Shown: positions 1 to 5,136 of the stretch, piece after piece
How positions within the stretch are numbered: the first letter of the stretch is position 1
How the letters are laid out: each line of letters begins with the position of its first letter
Source: Spartobacteria bacterium
Lineage (GTDB): Bacteria > Verrucomicrobiota > Verrucomicrobiia > Chthoniobacterales > UBA10450
DNA: 5,136 nt
Direction of reading: 5' to 3'
NCBI GenBank assembly: GCA_021324035.1
Contig: JAJPJU010000050.1
Location: 1 to 5,136, forward strand
Made by a program: the position numbers and the translations under genes
The notes under the pieces: model-generated
Told to the model about the DNA's origin: nothing
The model's database searches: none
What the model saw: only the letters and a program-made list of their open reading frames with translations

Positions 1-267
1 ACCAATGCGGACCTGGAAGATCGACGGACCGCCGGAAATCGTGGCGGGGATCGTCATGTAGGTCATGACTTCCTGGGCGCTGCGTCCGGCGAGCCGGGCC
101 AGAAACGCGCCGGCGGTTTGGATTCCGTCCTGGGAGTTGCCGGCCAGCCGGATTACCGCGTCCTGAATATTTTCCGGGCGAAGATCGGCCCTTTCAGATG
201 GTGGAGCGCCGGCAACCTTCGCGGCGTCTGGCTTTTGAACTGCGGTAGGATTAACAGGTTCGCCCAT
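1..267 (-). CDS. 2-oxoacid:acceptor oxidoreductase, alpha subunit, N-terminal part (partial)
   Basis: The minus-strand frame is open from the ATG at 267 to the left edge: 89 codons, no stop. After a flexible Pro/Ala-rich leader of about 30 residues comes AVIRLAGNSQDGIQTAG (37-53), then IPATISGGPSIFQVRIG (73-89). A glycine-rich start followed by a P-A-x-I-x-G-G-P-S-x-F-Q-V segment is typical of the gamma-type domain fused to the N-terminus of alpha subunits of 2-oxoacid:ferredoxin oxidoreductases (KorA/VorA-like). In that family the enzyme oxidatively decarboxylates a 2-oxoacid with CoA and passes electrons to ferredoxin, in the cytoplasm. The catalytic subunit and the rest of this chain lie outside the window, so the substrate (2-oxoglutarate, branched-chain oxoacid or pyruvate) cannot be decided and I give no gene symbol. 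The frame stays open upstream to a stop near 333 but contains no better start. No Shine-Dalgarno sequence precedes the ATG. Confidence 0.75.
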   Translation of the reverse strand, partial: MGEPVNPTAVQKPDAAKVAGAPPSERADLRPENIQDAVIRLAGNSQDGIQTAGAFLARLAGRSAQEVMTYMTIPATISGGPSIFQVRIG

Positions 268-311
268 GGGAAATGTGGAATGCTTTCGGGATTTTACGCG
301 GTCTTCACAGT

Positions 312-381
312 AACTCTCAACGCTCAACTCTCAAGTCGGAGCTCGGAAGTCAGAAATCAGAGGTCGGAGGCTAGAGCGAGG
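312..381. repeat. Degenerate heptamer tandem array, ten units
   Basis: On the plus strand the sequence divides cleanly into ten consecutive 7-base units. They begin aactctc, aacgctc, aactctc, then change to aagtcgg, agctcgg, aagtcag, aaatcag, aggtcgg, and decay through aggctag and agcgagg. Read on the minus strand, the first type is GAGNGTT and the second CYGACNT. The array fills much of the gap between the lysozyme stop codon and the oxidoreductase start. I see no hairpin potential or conserved spacer, so it is a simple tandem repeat and not a CRISPR. Its function is unknown. The period was read directly from the sequence. Confidence 0.75.
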
Positions 382-399
382 CGCAAAGCGGAAAAGGGA

Positions 400-438
400 A
401 ACTCTCAACAACTCAACGTCTCAACTACTCAACCTCTG
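400..438. repeat. Short tandem array drifting from period 7 to period 8
   Basis: The units are aactctc (7), then aacaactc, aacgtctc, aactactc and aacctctg (8 each). The consensus AACNNCTC is the AACNCTC heptamer of the array at 312-332 with one base added. It ends two bases before the stop codon of the lysozyme gene, which reads toward it on the minus strand. It is separated from the 312-381 array by about 18 bases of purine-rich sequence. I see no coding or terminator signal in it. Confidence 0.7.
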
Positions 439-440
439 CC

Positions 441-1211
441 TTAGCCGCCTGGCGACCAGGAGTGTTGTTGCCAGAAGTTTTGGAGGGAAACGTTGTTGCC
501 GTTGAAAATGTTGCGTTCCGCTCTGCGCATGTTGGCAACGCTGATTGGAAACGCATTGCGCGGGCGCAAACCGCATTTGCCGTCGCCGCAATATTGCCAC
601 ATCTCCCAACTTCCCCAGGGAGAGATGCCGCGAGGTTGGGCGTGATAATTCGCAACCCAAAGCCAGCAATTGGAAAGCACGGCACGCTGGGCGCCGCTGA
701 TACCGGAAAACATTTGGCGCAGCCGATTTTCGCTGCCGTAAATTCCGGGATAAACGCCGGTGCGTTCTTTGATGCGCTGGGCGAACGCGGCGGCCTGGGC
801 AACGCTCATGTTCCCGCCGTGGTAATGATTGTTTTCAAAATCGAGGACGAGCAAAACGCCCGGCCGGTTTTTTTCTTCCTGGTTCGCGCCGACCACCGGT
901 CGGTGAGAGGATGCGACGACGGATAGGAAATGATCGGCCTGACGAATCGGATCCGTCGCGTCGGCGAAATGGTAGGCTCCCCAAAGTAATCCGGCTTGCG
1001 CGGCCTGGGCTTGCCGCTCGGCGTAACGCCAGTCCCGCTCAAATCGTGGAAAACTTGCTTCGTGGATCACGCCGACGACGCCTTCGCTTTTCATGGCCAC
1101 GAAATCAGGCCGCAACAGATCGTAATGCGACATGTTGACGACGCTGTTGCCAGCGAAGGCACAGGCGGCGGGGAACAAAGCAAGAATTATCCGTAAGGTT
1201 CCGGATTTCAT
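441..1211 (-). CDS. Secreted GH25-family lysozyme-like glycoside hydrolase
   Basis: The product is 256 aa. Residues 1-20 form a signal peptide: basic start, hydrophobic core, ending AFA before G21. The mature part reads as a single GH25 barrel. Visible landmarks are VVNMSHYD (24-31) on the first strand, GAYHFA (78-83), the acidic pair in LDFE (D124, E126), TGVYPGIYGS (151-160), WLWVANY (183-189), EMWQY (203-207) and a closing ERNIFNGN (232-239). GH25 enzymes cleave the beta-1,4 bond between MurNAc and GlcNAc in peptidoglycan, with the DxE glutamate as main catalytic acid. Export implies action in the periplasm or outside the cell. No cell-wall-binding repeats follow the barrel. C208 and C213 could form a disulfide. 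Two positions that are usually Asp are changed: N26, and E232 before the RN. The frame stays open upstream to 1361, but that extension encodes the intergenic repeat. ATG 1232 is an alternative start. No Shine-Dalgarno is seen at either. Confidence 0.85.
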   Translation of the reverse strand: MKSGTLRIILALFPAACAFAGNSVVNMSHYDLLRPDFVAMKSEGVVGVIHEASFPRFERDWRYAERQAQAAQAGLLWGAYHFADATDPIRQADHFLSVVASSHRPVVGANQEEKNRPGVLLVLDFENNHYHGGNMSVAQAAAFAQRIKERTGVYPGIYGSENRLRQMFSGISGAQRAVLSNCWLWVANYHAQPRGISPWGSWEMWQYCGDGKCGLRPRNAFPISVANMRRAERNIFNGNNVSLQNFWQQHSWSPGG

Positions 1212-1248
1212 GCGGCGGTGAAGATAACGCATTTCGGTAATTGGGCAA

Positions 1249-1290
1249 CAATCAGAGGTCAGAAGTCGGACGTCAGAGGTCAGATGGCGA
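1249..1290. repeat. Second heptamer tandem array, five to six units
   Basis: Consecutive 7-base units on the plus strand are caatcag, aggtcag, aagtcgg, acgtcag and aggtcag, with a decayed sixth, atggcga. The core units match the second unit type of the 312-381 array (aagtcgg, aagtcag, aggtcgg) in sequence, length and orientation. The array lies in the 100-bp gap between the peptidase stop codon and the lysozyme start. Its last bases run into the stem-loop at 1286-1305. Translated in the lysozyme frame it gives a repetitive LTSDVRLLTSD peptide, which argues against starting that gene further upstream. Confidence 0.75.
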
Positions 1291-1305
1291 TTGGGGTCAA
1301 TCGCC
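1286..1305 (-). terminator. Stem-loop just downstream of the peptidase stop codon
   Basis: GGCGATTG (1286-1293) and CAATCGCC (1298-1305) are perfect reverse complements around a 4-base loop. This gives an 8-bp stem starting 6 bases past the stop codon of the peptidase gene on the minus strand. The position suits a transcript 3' end or an RNA-stabilising hairpin. On the minus strand no T-run follows the stem, so it is not a classic intrinsic terminator. Readthrough into the lysozyme gene is possible. The hairpin is seen directly; the role is inferred. Confidence 0.45.
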
Positions 1306-1311
1306 GCTACC

Positions 1312-3471
1312 TCACGGCGAAGCCTTGGGCTTGGCGGCGTCGTCGGCACCGGGAGTGACATCCAGTCCGCGGCGTTTCAGCAGCGGTTCGAGATAGGGAT
1401 CGCGGCCGGTGAAGTTTTTGAACAAGCCAAGGGCATCAGCCGAGCCGCCGCGCGACAAGAGTTTTTCGCGAAAGAGATCGCCATTCTCGCGGGTCAATCC
1501 GCCGTGCTGTTTGAAATATTCGACCGTGTCGGCATCGAGCACTTCACTCCATATATAAGAATAATAGCCGGCCGAATAACCGCCGGCGAAAGTGTGCGAA
1601 AAATAAAAGCTGCGATAACGGGGTGGCACAGGCGGATAATCCACGCCGGCCTTCTGCAACGCCTGCTTTTCGAACGCGATCGCGTCCGTTGGAATTTGTG
1701 ACGGATCGAGTTGGTGCCATGCCTGGTCGAGAAGCGACGCGGCGAGGTATTCGGTCGTTTTGTAGCCTTGATTGAATTTTTCGGCGGCTTCGACCTTATC
1801 GAGTAACGCCTGAGGGATCGGCTCACCGGTCTGATAATGTTTCGCGTAATTCTTCAAGACTTCCGGCCAGCTCGCCCACATCTCGTTCACTTGCGACGGA
1901 TACTCGACGAAATCCCGCGGCACACTGGTGGCGGCAAAGCGCGGATACTTCACATTGGAAAACATTCCGTGAAGCGCGTGACCGAATTCGTGGAATGCGG
2001 TGCGAACTTCGTCGTGGGTGAGCAGCGTTGGTTCGCCCGCAGGAGGCTTGGGGATGTTGAGGTGATTGGCGACTACGGGCTGAGTCCCGAACAATTTATT
2101 TTGGGTGACGTAGGAATTCATCCAGGCGCCGCCGCGTTTTGACGGCCGCGCATAATAATCACCAATAAAAATTGCCAACTGTTTGCCGTCGCGATCGAAC
2201 ACATCAAACACCCGTACGTCGGGCTGATACACGGGCAGATCGTGGCGTTCCTTGAAAGTGAGGCCGTATTCCTTGTTCGCGGCGAAGAAAACGCCGTCGA
2301 GGAGCACGTGATTCAGTTCGTAATAAGGCCGGAGCTGCGATTCGTCGAAATCGTATTTCGCTTTGCGCACTTTTTCCGAATAAAAATCCCAGTCCGCGGC
2401 GCCGATCTGAAATCCGCCGTTTTCCTGATCGACAATCTTTTGCTGCTCGGTGGCTTCGGCTTTCGCATTGGTCACGGCCGGCGGCGCGAGATCACCCAAA
2501 ATTTTGTTCACTGTCGCAACATTGTGCGCGGTCTGATCTTCCAGTTGGTAGGCCGCCCAGTTGTCGTAACCGAGCAGCTTCGCTTTTTCGGCGCGCAATT
2601 GTGCCGTGCGTAAAACGATCTTCTGAGTGTCGAACGCGCCGCCGTGACTGTTGCGGGCAAGCGACGTGTCCATGATTCGCTGACGCAATGCACGATTTTG
2701 CAGCGAATTGAGCAACGGCTGCCCGGTCGTGTTCTGCATTTGAATCACGAACTTGCCCTCCTTGTTTTCGGCTTTCGCGGCGCTGGTAACGGTCGCCATC
2801 TGGCTGTCGGACAAACCGGCAAGATCTTCCTTGTTGTCCACGACAATGGAGGAGGCGTTCTTTTCCTTGAGAACGTTCTGCTCGAAGTCCGTCTGCAGTG
2901 TCGCGAGCTCGGCGTTGATCTTCTTCAACTTCTCTTTGTCGGCATCGGACAGTTTCGCGCCGGCCCGGACGAAATCTTTATAATAACGCTCGAGCAGATA
3001 GGCCGATTCCGGATCGAGCCCGAGTTTTTCCCGGTTGTCGTAGAGTTCCTTGACCCGCGCGAACAATTTAGCGTTCAGATGAATGGCGTCGTGATGGGCG
3101 GAAAGTTTCGGGGCCATTTCCTTGTCGATTTTCTGCAGCTCGGGATTGGTGTTGCAGGAATTAAGGTTGGAAAAGATCCGGTCGGTCCGGTCGAGCAGGC
3201 GGCCGGTACGTTCCAAGGCGACGATGGTGTTATCGAACGTGGCCTTGGCTTTGTTATTGGCGATCGGCTCGATTTCCTTCAACTGGTCGCGCATCCCGGC
3301 TTCCATGGCGGGCTTAAAATCCTCGTTCTTTATTTTGTCGAAGGCGGGATAATGGAGCGGCAAGGAGCTTTCCTTCAGGAGCGGGTTGCCTGTGGAATCG
3401 GCGGCGGGCACGGCGGAGATTTGAAAAGCGGTCATGAATGCTAGAACAGTGAGCAAGTTAACGGTTCGCAT
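1312..3471 (-). CDS. dcp: M3-family peptidyl-dipeptidase (Dcp type), exported
   Basis: The product is 719 aa, the usual size for Dcp-type M3 metallopeptidases plus a signal peptide. The family removes dipeptides from peptide C-termini using one zinc ion. A hydrophobic leader (about residues 4-20) ends in VPA with likely cleavage near residue 23, so the enzyme probably works in the periplasm or outside the cell. The helical N-terminal domain starts at LHYPAFDKI (about 39). A DYYARPSKRGGAWM stretch lies near 437-452. The zinc site is HEFGH (H494, E495, H498) with the third ligand E523 in RDFVEYPSQ, 29 residues after H494 as in the family. HTFAGGYSAGYYSY (626-639) is the conserved substrate-binding tyrosine segment. 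The protein looks complete and active. The frame extends upstream to 3549, but that part runs through the palindrome in the divergent gap and precedes the signal peptide, so ATG 3471 is preferred. No Shine-Dalgarno is seen. The lysozyme gene follows on the same strand after 100 bp. Oligopeptidase A is the nearest alternative name. Confidence 0.92.
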   Translation of the reverse strand: MRTVNLLTVLAFMTAFQISAVPAADSTGNPLLKESSLPLHYPAFDKIKNEDFKPAMEAGMRDQLKEIEPIANNKAKATFDNTIVALERTGRLLDRTDRIFSNLNSCNTNPELQKIDKEMAPKLSAHHDAIHLNAKLFARVKELYDNREKLGLDPESAYLLERYYKDFVRAGAKLSDADKEKLKKINAELATLQTDFEQNVLKEKNASSIVVDNKEDLAGLSDSQMATVTSAAKAENKEGKFVIQMQNTTGQPLLNSLQNRALRQRIMDTSLARNSHGGAFDTQKIVLRTAQLRAEKAKLLGYDNWAAYQLEDQTAHNVATVNKILGDLAPPAVTNAKAEATEQQKIVDQENGGFQIGAADWDFYSEKVRKAKYDFDESQLRPYYELNHVLLDGVFFAANKEYGLTFKERHDLPVYQPDVRVFDVFDRDGKQLAIFIGDYYARPSKRGGAWMNSYVTQNKLFGTQPVVANHLNIPKPPAGEPTLLTHDEVRTAFHEFGHALHGMFSNVKYPRFAATSVPRDFVEYPSQVNEMWASWPEVLKNYAKHYQTGEPIPQALLDKVEAAEKFNQGYKTTEYLAASLLDQAWHQLDPSQIPTDAIAFEKQALQKAGVDYPPVPPRYRSFYFSHTFAGGYSAGYYSYIWSEVLDADTVEYFKQHGGLTRENGDLFREKLLSRGGSADALGLFKNFTGRDPYLEPLLKRRGLDVTPGADDAAKPKASP

Positions 3472-3557
3472 AAGGGATTTGTGATTTACCAGAAAACGCC
3501 CAACCCGCCTACGCTGAAAGCTTCGGCGTGGCAAGCGCTCAACTGACATTTACATTG
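3472..3557. promoter_or_regulatory. Divergent intergenic region between the peptidase and DUF2891 genes
   Basis: These 86 bp separate two start codons facing away from each other, so promoters for both genes must lie here or in the adjoining coding ends. I searched both strands for paired -35/-10 boxes and found none convincing. TACATT at 3551-3556 is a weak -10-like hexamer without a matching -35. The main visible structure is the palindrome at 3509-3531. Assignment as a regulatory region rests on gene orientation only. Confidence 0.5.
3509..3531. repeat. Imperfect REP-like palindrome
   Basis: The arms 3509-3518 (CTACGCTGAA) and 3522-3531 (TTCGGCGTGG) pair around the 3-base loop AGC. They form a 10-bp stem with two G-U pairs when read as plus-strand RNA. 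The element sits mid-way in the divergent gap and has no T-run, so it is not a standard terminator. It could be a dispersed palindromic repeat of the REP type, a 5'-UTR hairpin of the DUF2891 message, or an operator. No second copy is present in the window. Confidence 0.45.
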
Positions 3558-4742
3558 ATGAAAATGAGACCTGTCTTCCGGGCTTTTTTCTTGAGTGCGG
3601 TCGTTGCAATTGCAACCGGCACCTCGCTTAGCGGGGCCACTACAGAAAAGCCGACTGCGGCCGACACGGCCGCCCCTGCAGAGGAGGCGGGTTTCGACGC
3701 CAAAGCGGCGGAGCGTTTTGCGAAGCTCGCCCTGGCCTGCGTGCACAAGGATTATCCAAACAAGATCTCGCACGTTCTTAATAGTGATGCCGATGTGGCG
3801 CCGCCACGAAAACTGACCCCGGCGTTTTGCGGGTGCTATGACTGGCACTCATCGGTTCACGGTCATTGGCTGCTGGTCCGATTGTTGCGAACTTTCCCGG
3901 ACGCGGCATTCGCCAAAGATGCCCGGGCGGCGCTCAAGCAAAGTTTGACCGCGGAGAACCTGAAACAGGAGGCCTTATATATAAAGGGGGAGGGCCGCGC
4001 CAGCTTCGAGCGTCCCTACGGGCTGTCCTGGCTCCTGCAGCTGTCCGCCGAATTGCGCGAATGGGATGATCCGGATGCGAAAGAATGGGCGACCAACCTG
4101 AAACCGCTGGAAGATATCGCAGTCGAAAGACTGACCGCCTGGCTGCCGAAACTTTCAAACCCGGTGCGGATTGGTGAGCACGATCAAACCGCTTTCGGCC
4201 TCGGATTAATGTTCGATTATGCGCGCACGGCGAAAAACGATTCCTTTGCCCGGTTGATTCGAGATTCGGCCAAAAAATTCTTCCTCGCCGACAAGAACTG
4301 CCCACTCAATTACGAACCGTCCGGCGAAGATTTTCTTTCTCCGTGTTTGGGCGAAGCGGATGTGATGCGCCGGGTCCTTCCTCAAAAGGAATTCTCGAAC
4401 TGGTTGAAGGATTTCATGCCGCAGATTCCGGTTGGCCGCGAAGGAAGTGACAACGCCGACTGGCTGAAGGTCGCGGTATCGCCGGATCCGAGCGACCCGA
4501 AATTGGCGCATCTTGACGGATTGAATTTAAGCCGGGCGTGGATGTTAGAAGGAATTGTTTCGGCGTTGCCAGATGATGATCCCCGGCGAGAGGCATTGGA
4601 GGCGGCCGCGGACGCGCATCGCCGCGCCGGATTAGCGGCGGTAACCGGTGAACATTACGAGGGCGGCCATTGGCTCGGAAGTTTTGCCGTCTATTTGACG
4701 ACTCGCCGCGGGATCGTCGACGGTACCAAACCAAACCACTGA
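3558..4742 (+). CDS. DUF2891 family protein, exported, function unknown
   Basis: The product is 394 aa. A basic start and hydrophobic stretch (about residues 8-24) followed by small residues make a likely signal peptide, then an Ala/Pro/Thr-rich linker to about residue 45. The rest matches my memory of DUF2891 proteins: FCGCYDWHSSVHGHW (90-104), ERPYGLSWLL (151-160), RIGEHDQTAFGLGL (204-217), YEPSGEDFLSPCLGEADVM (252-270), HLDGLNLSRAWML (318-330) and HYEGGHWLGSFAVYL (366-380). The conserved His, Glu, Asp and aromatic residues scattered through helical sequence resemble an (alpha/alpha)-type sugar-active enzyme, but that is only inference; no activity should be assigned. ATG 3558 is preferred because the upstream ATG at 3528 starts inside the palindrome and would put ten extra residues before the signal peptide; ATG 3564 is also possible. 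No Shine-Dalgarno is seen. The stop codon overlaps the next start as TGATG, which suggests an operon. Confidence 0.87.
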   Translation: MKMRPVFRAFFLSAVVAIATGTSLSGATTEKPTAADTAAPAEEAGFDAKAAERFAKLALACVHKDYPNKISHVLNSDADVAPPRKLTPAFCGCYDWHSSVHGHWLLVRLLRTFPDAAFAKDARAALKQSLTAENLKQEALYIKGEGRASFERPYGLSWLLQLSAELREWDDPDAKEWATNLKPLEDIAVERLTAWLPKLSNPVRIGEHDQTAFGLGLMFDYARTAKNDSFARLIRDSAKKFFLADKNCPLNYEPSGEDFLSPCLGEADVMRRVLPQKEFSNWLKDFMPQIPVGREGSDNADWLKVAVSPDPSDPKLAHLDGLNLSRAWMLEGIVSALPDDDPRREALEAAADAHRRAGLAAVTGEHYEGGHWLGSFAVYLTTRRGIVDGTKPNH

Positions 4743-5136
4743 TGCCGGAATCTGATTCAGAGCGGTTGAAACTAACGCCGGAGCAACGGCGTTTTCTCGG
4801 GGGTGCGCGATCAGCAAACCCTCCGGCGGCCCCGGAACAAAAACCTGCCGTGCCTGAACCGGCCGCGAAAGTTAAAGGCCCGGCGCCGGTTCCATCGCCG
4901 CCATCGGAGACACCAAGTCAGCCCGAGCAACATCACGCGCCGCGTCGAACCCGTGGCACGGGAACGTCGAAGAAACTTGAAATGCAAAAGCTGGCGGTAG
5001 TCGCCGGCGCGCTGATTCTGCTCGTGGCGACGTTCTATGTCGGAAAAAAATTCGAATATTGGCGATATCTGATCGCGACGCGAAACGAGGCGAAGATCGC
5101 TGCGAAAGCAACGGGCGATTTTGCCGGCGCGTCGGC
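4742..5136 (+). CDS. Pro/Ala-rich single-pass membrane protein, N-terminal part (partial)
   Basis: The frame runs from ATG 4742 to the right edge without a stop: 131 complete codons. The ATG shares its A with the TGA of the DUF2891 gene (TGATG), typical of translational coupling; no Shine-Dalgarno precedes it. Residues 1-20 are charged (MPESDSERLKLTPEQRRFLG). About 21-68 is a low-complexity Pro/Ala/Glu/Gln linker. 69-80 is basic (RRTRGTGTSKK). 84-101 is one hydrophobic membrane segment (LAVVAGALILLVATFYVG). After it comes KKFEYWRYLIATRNEAKIAAKA. The positive charges before the segment suggest the N-terminus is in the cytoplasm and the missing C-terminal part is outside. I do not recognise the family. 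Codon use matches its neighbour, and frame, coupling and a clean membrane helix make it a real gene in my view. The C-terminal domain outside this window should decide its function. Confidence 0.65.
   Translation, partial: MPESDSERLKLTPEQRRFLGGARSANPPAAPEQKPAVPEPAAKVKGPAPVPSPPSETPSQPEQHHAPRRTRGTGTSKKLEMQKLAVVAGALILLVATFYVGKKFEYWRYLIATRNEAKIAAKATGDFAGAS

Noticed and set aside
312..438. Possible CRISPR array
   Set aside because: Units are 7-8 bases with no spacers between them and no cas genes nearby; this is a plain tandem repeat.
118..444. Plus-strand 108-codon frame over the left gap
   Set aside because: It is antisense to the oxidoreductase gene and then just translates the repeat arrays; no family resemblance and no start signal.
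462..926. Plus-strand 154-codon open frame
   Set aside because: It is antisense to the lysozyme barrel and shows no recognisable motif or signal.
1209..1262. Lipoprotein signal at Cys17 of the lysozyme
   Set aside because: The residues before Cys are P-A-A, with no Leu/Val/Ile at -3, so it does not fit a lipobox; an ordinary signal peptidase site (AFA) fits better.
1212..1361. N-terminal extension of the lysozyme frame up to an ATG at 1361
   Set aside because: It would overlap the peptidase stop codon, translate the heptamer repeat into LTSDVRLLTSD and place about 50 residues before a clear signal peptide.
2644..3444. Plus-strand 266-codon open frame
   Set aside because: It is antisense to the peptidase gene, whose zinc site and substrate-binding motifs are unmistakable. 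A long antisense frame is a by-product of GC-rich codon use.
3528..3557. Start of the DUF2891 gene at the first ATG, 3528
   Set aside because: It lies within the palindrome arm and adds ten residues in front of a good signal peptide beginning at ATG 3558.
3472..3557. Sigma-70-type promoters or a CRP-like site (TTGTGATTT near 3479)
   Set aside because: Only isolated half matches are present, with no paired boxes at proper spacing and no second half-site.
1..5136. tRNA, rRNA, transposase or phage genes, or a new defence system
   Set aside because: I scanned both strands and found no cloverleaf, rRNA-like stretch, inverted-repeat-bounded element or defence-type domain in the visible genes.

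Overview
The window looks like chromosomal DNA from a Gram-negative, moderately GC-rich bacterium. Verrucomicrobiota (for example the soil Chthoniobacterales/Pedosphaerales groups) is my best guess. The guess rests on the mix of protein families, the intergenic heptamer repeats and the lack of Shine-Dalgarno sequences, not on a marker gene, so treat it as tentative.

Layout. Five protein genes are visible, two of them cut by the window edges. Three lie on the minus strand and are read from right to left. The first is a secreted M3-family peptidyl-dipeptidase (Dcp type, 3471 to 1312). The second is a secreted GH25-type lysozyme (1211 to 441). The third is the first 89 codons of a 2-oxoacid:acceptor oxidoreductase alpha subunit (267 to the left edge). 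Two genes point the other way: an exported DUF2891 protein (3558 to 4742) and, overlapping its stop codon as TGATG, a proline/alanine-rich single-pass membrane protein that runs off the right edge. The second of these has no stop codon in the window.

Non-coding DNA. The two minus-strand gaps on either side of the lysozyme gene carry degenerate short tandem repeats of period 7, and in one place period 8. A perfect 8-bp stem-loop lies just past the peptidase stop codon. The 86-bp divergent gap between the peptidase and DUF2891 genes holds an imperfect REP-like palindrome. There is no gene-free stretch longer than 300 bases, and I see no tRNA, rRNA, CRISPR array, transposase or phage gene.

How the genes relate. 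The peptidase, lysozyme and DUF2891 proteins all begin with plausible export signals, so the centre of the window encodes envelope or secreted proteins that could handle peptides and peptidoglycan. The oxidoreductase gene belongs to central carbon metabolism and is probably only a chance neighbour. I did not find convincing evidence of a new defence or mobile system. The points most worth a second look are the repeat arrays bracketing the lysozyme gene, the altered acidic residues in the lysozyme, and the coupled DUF2891/membrane-protein pair.
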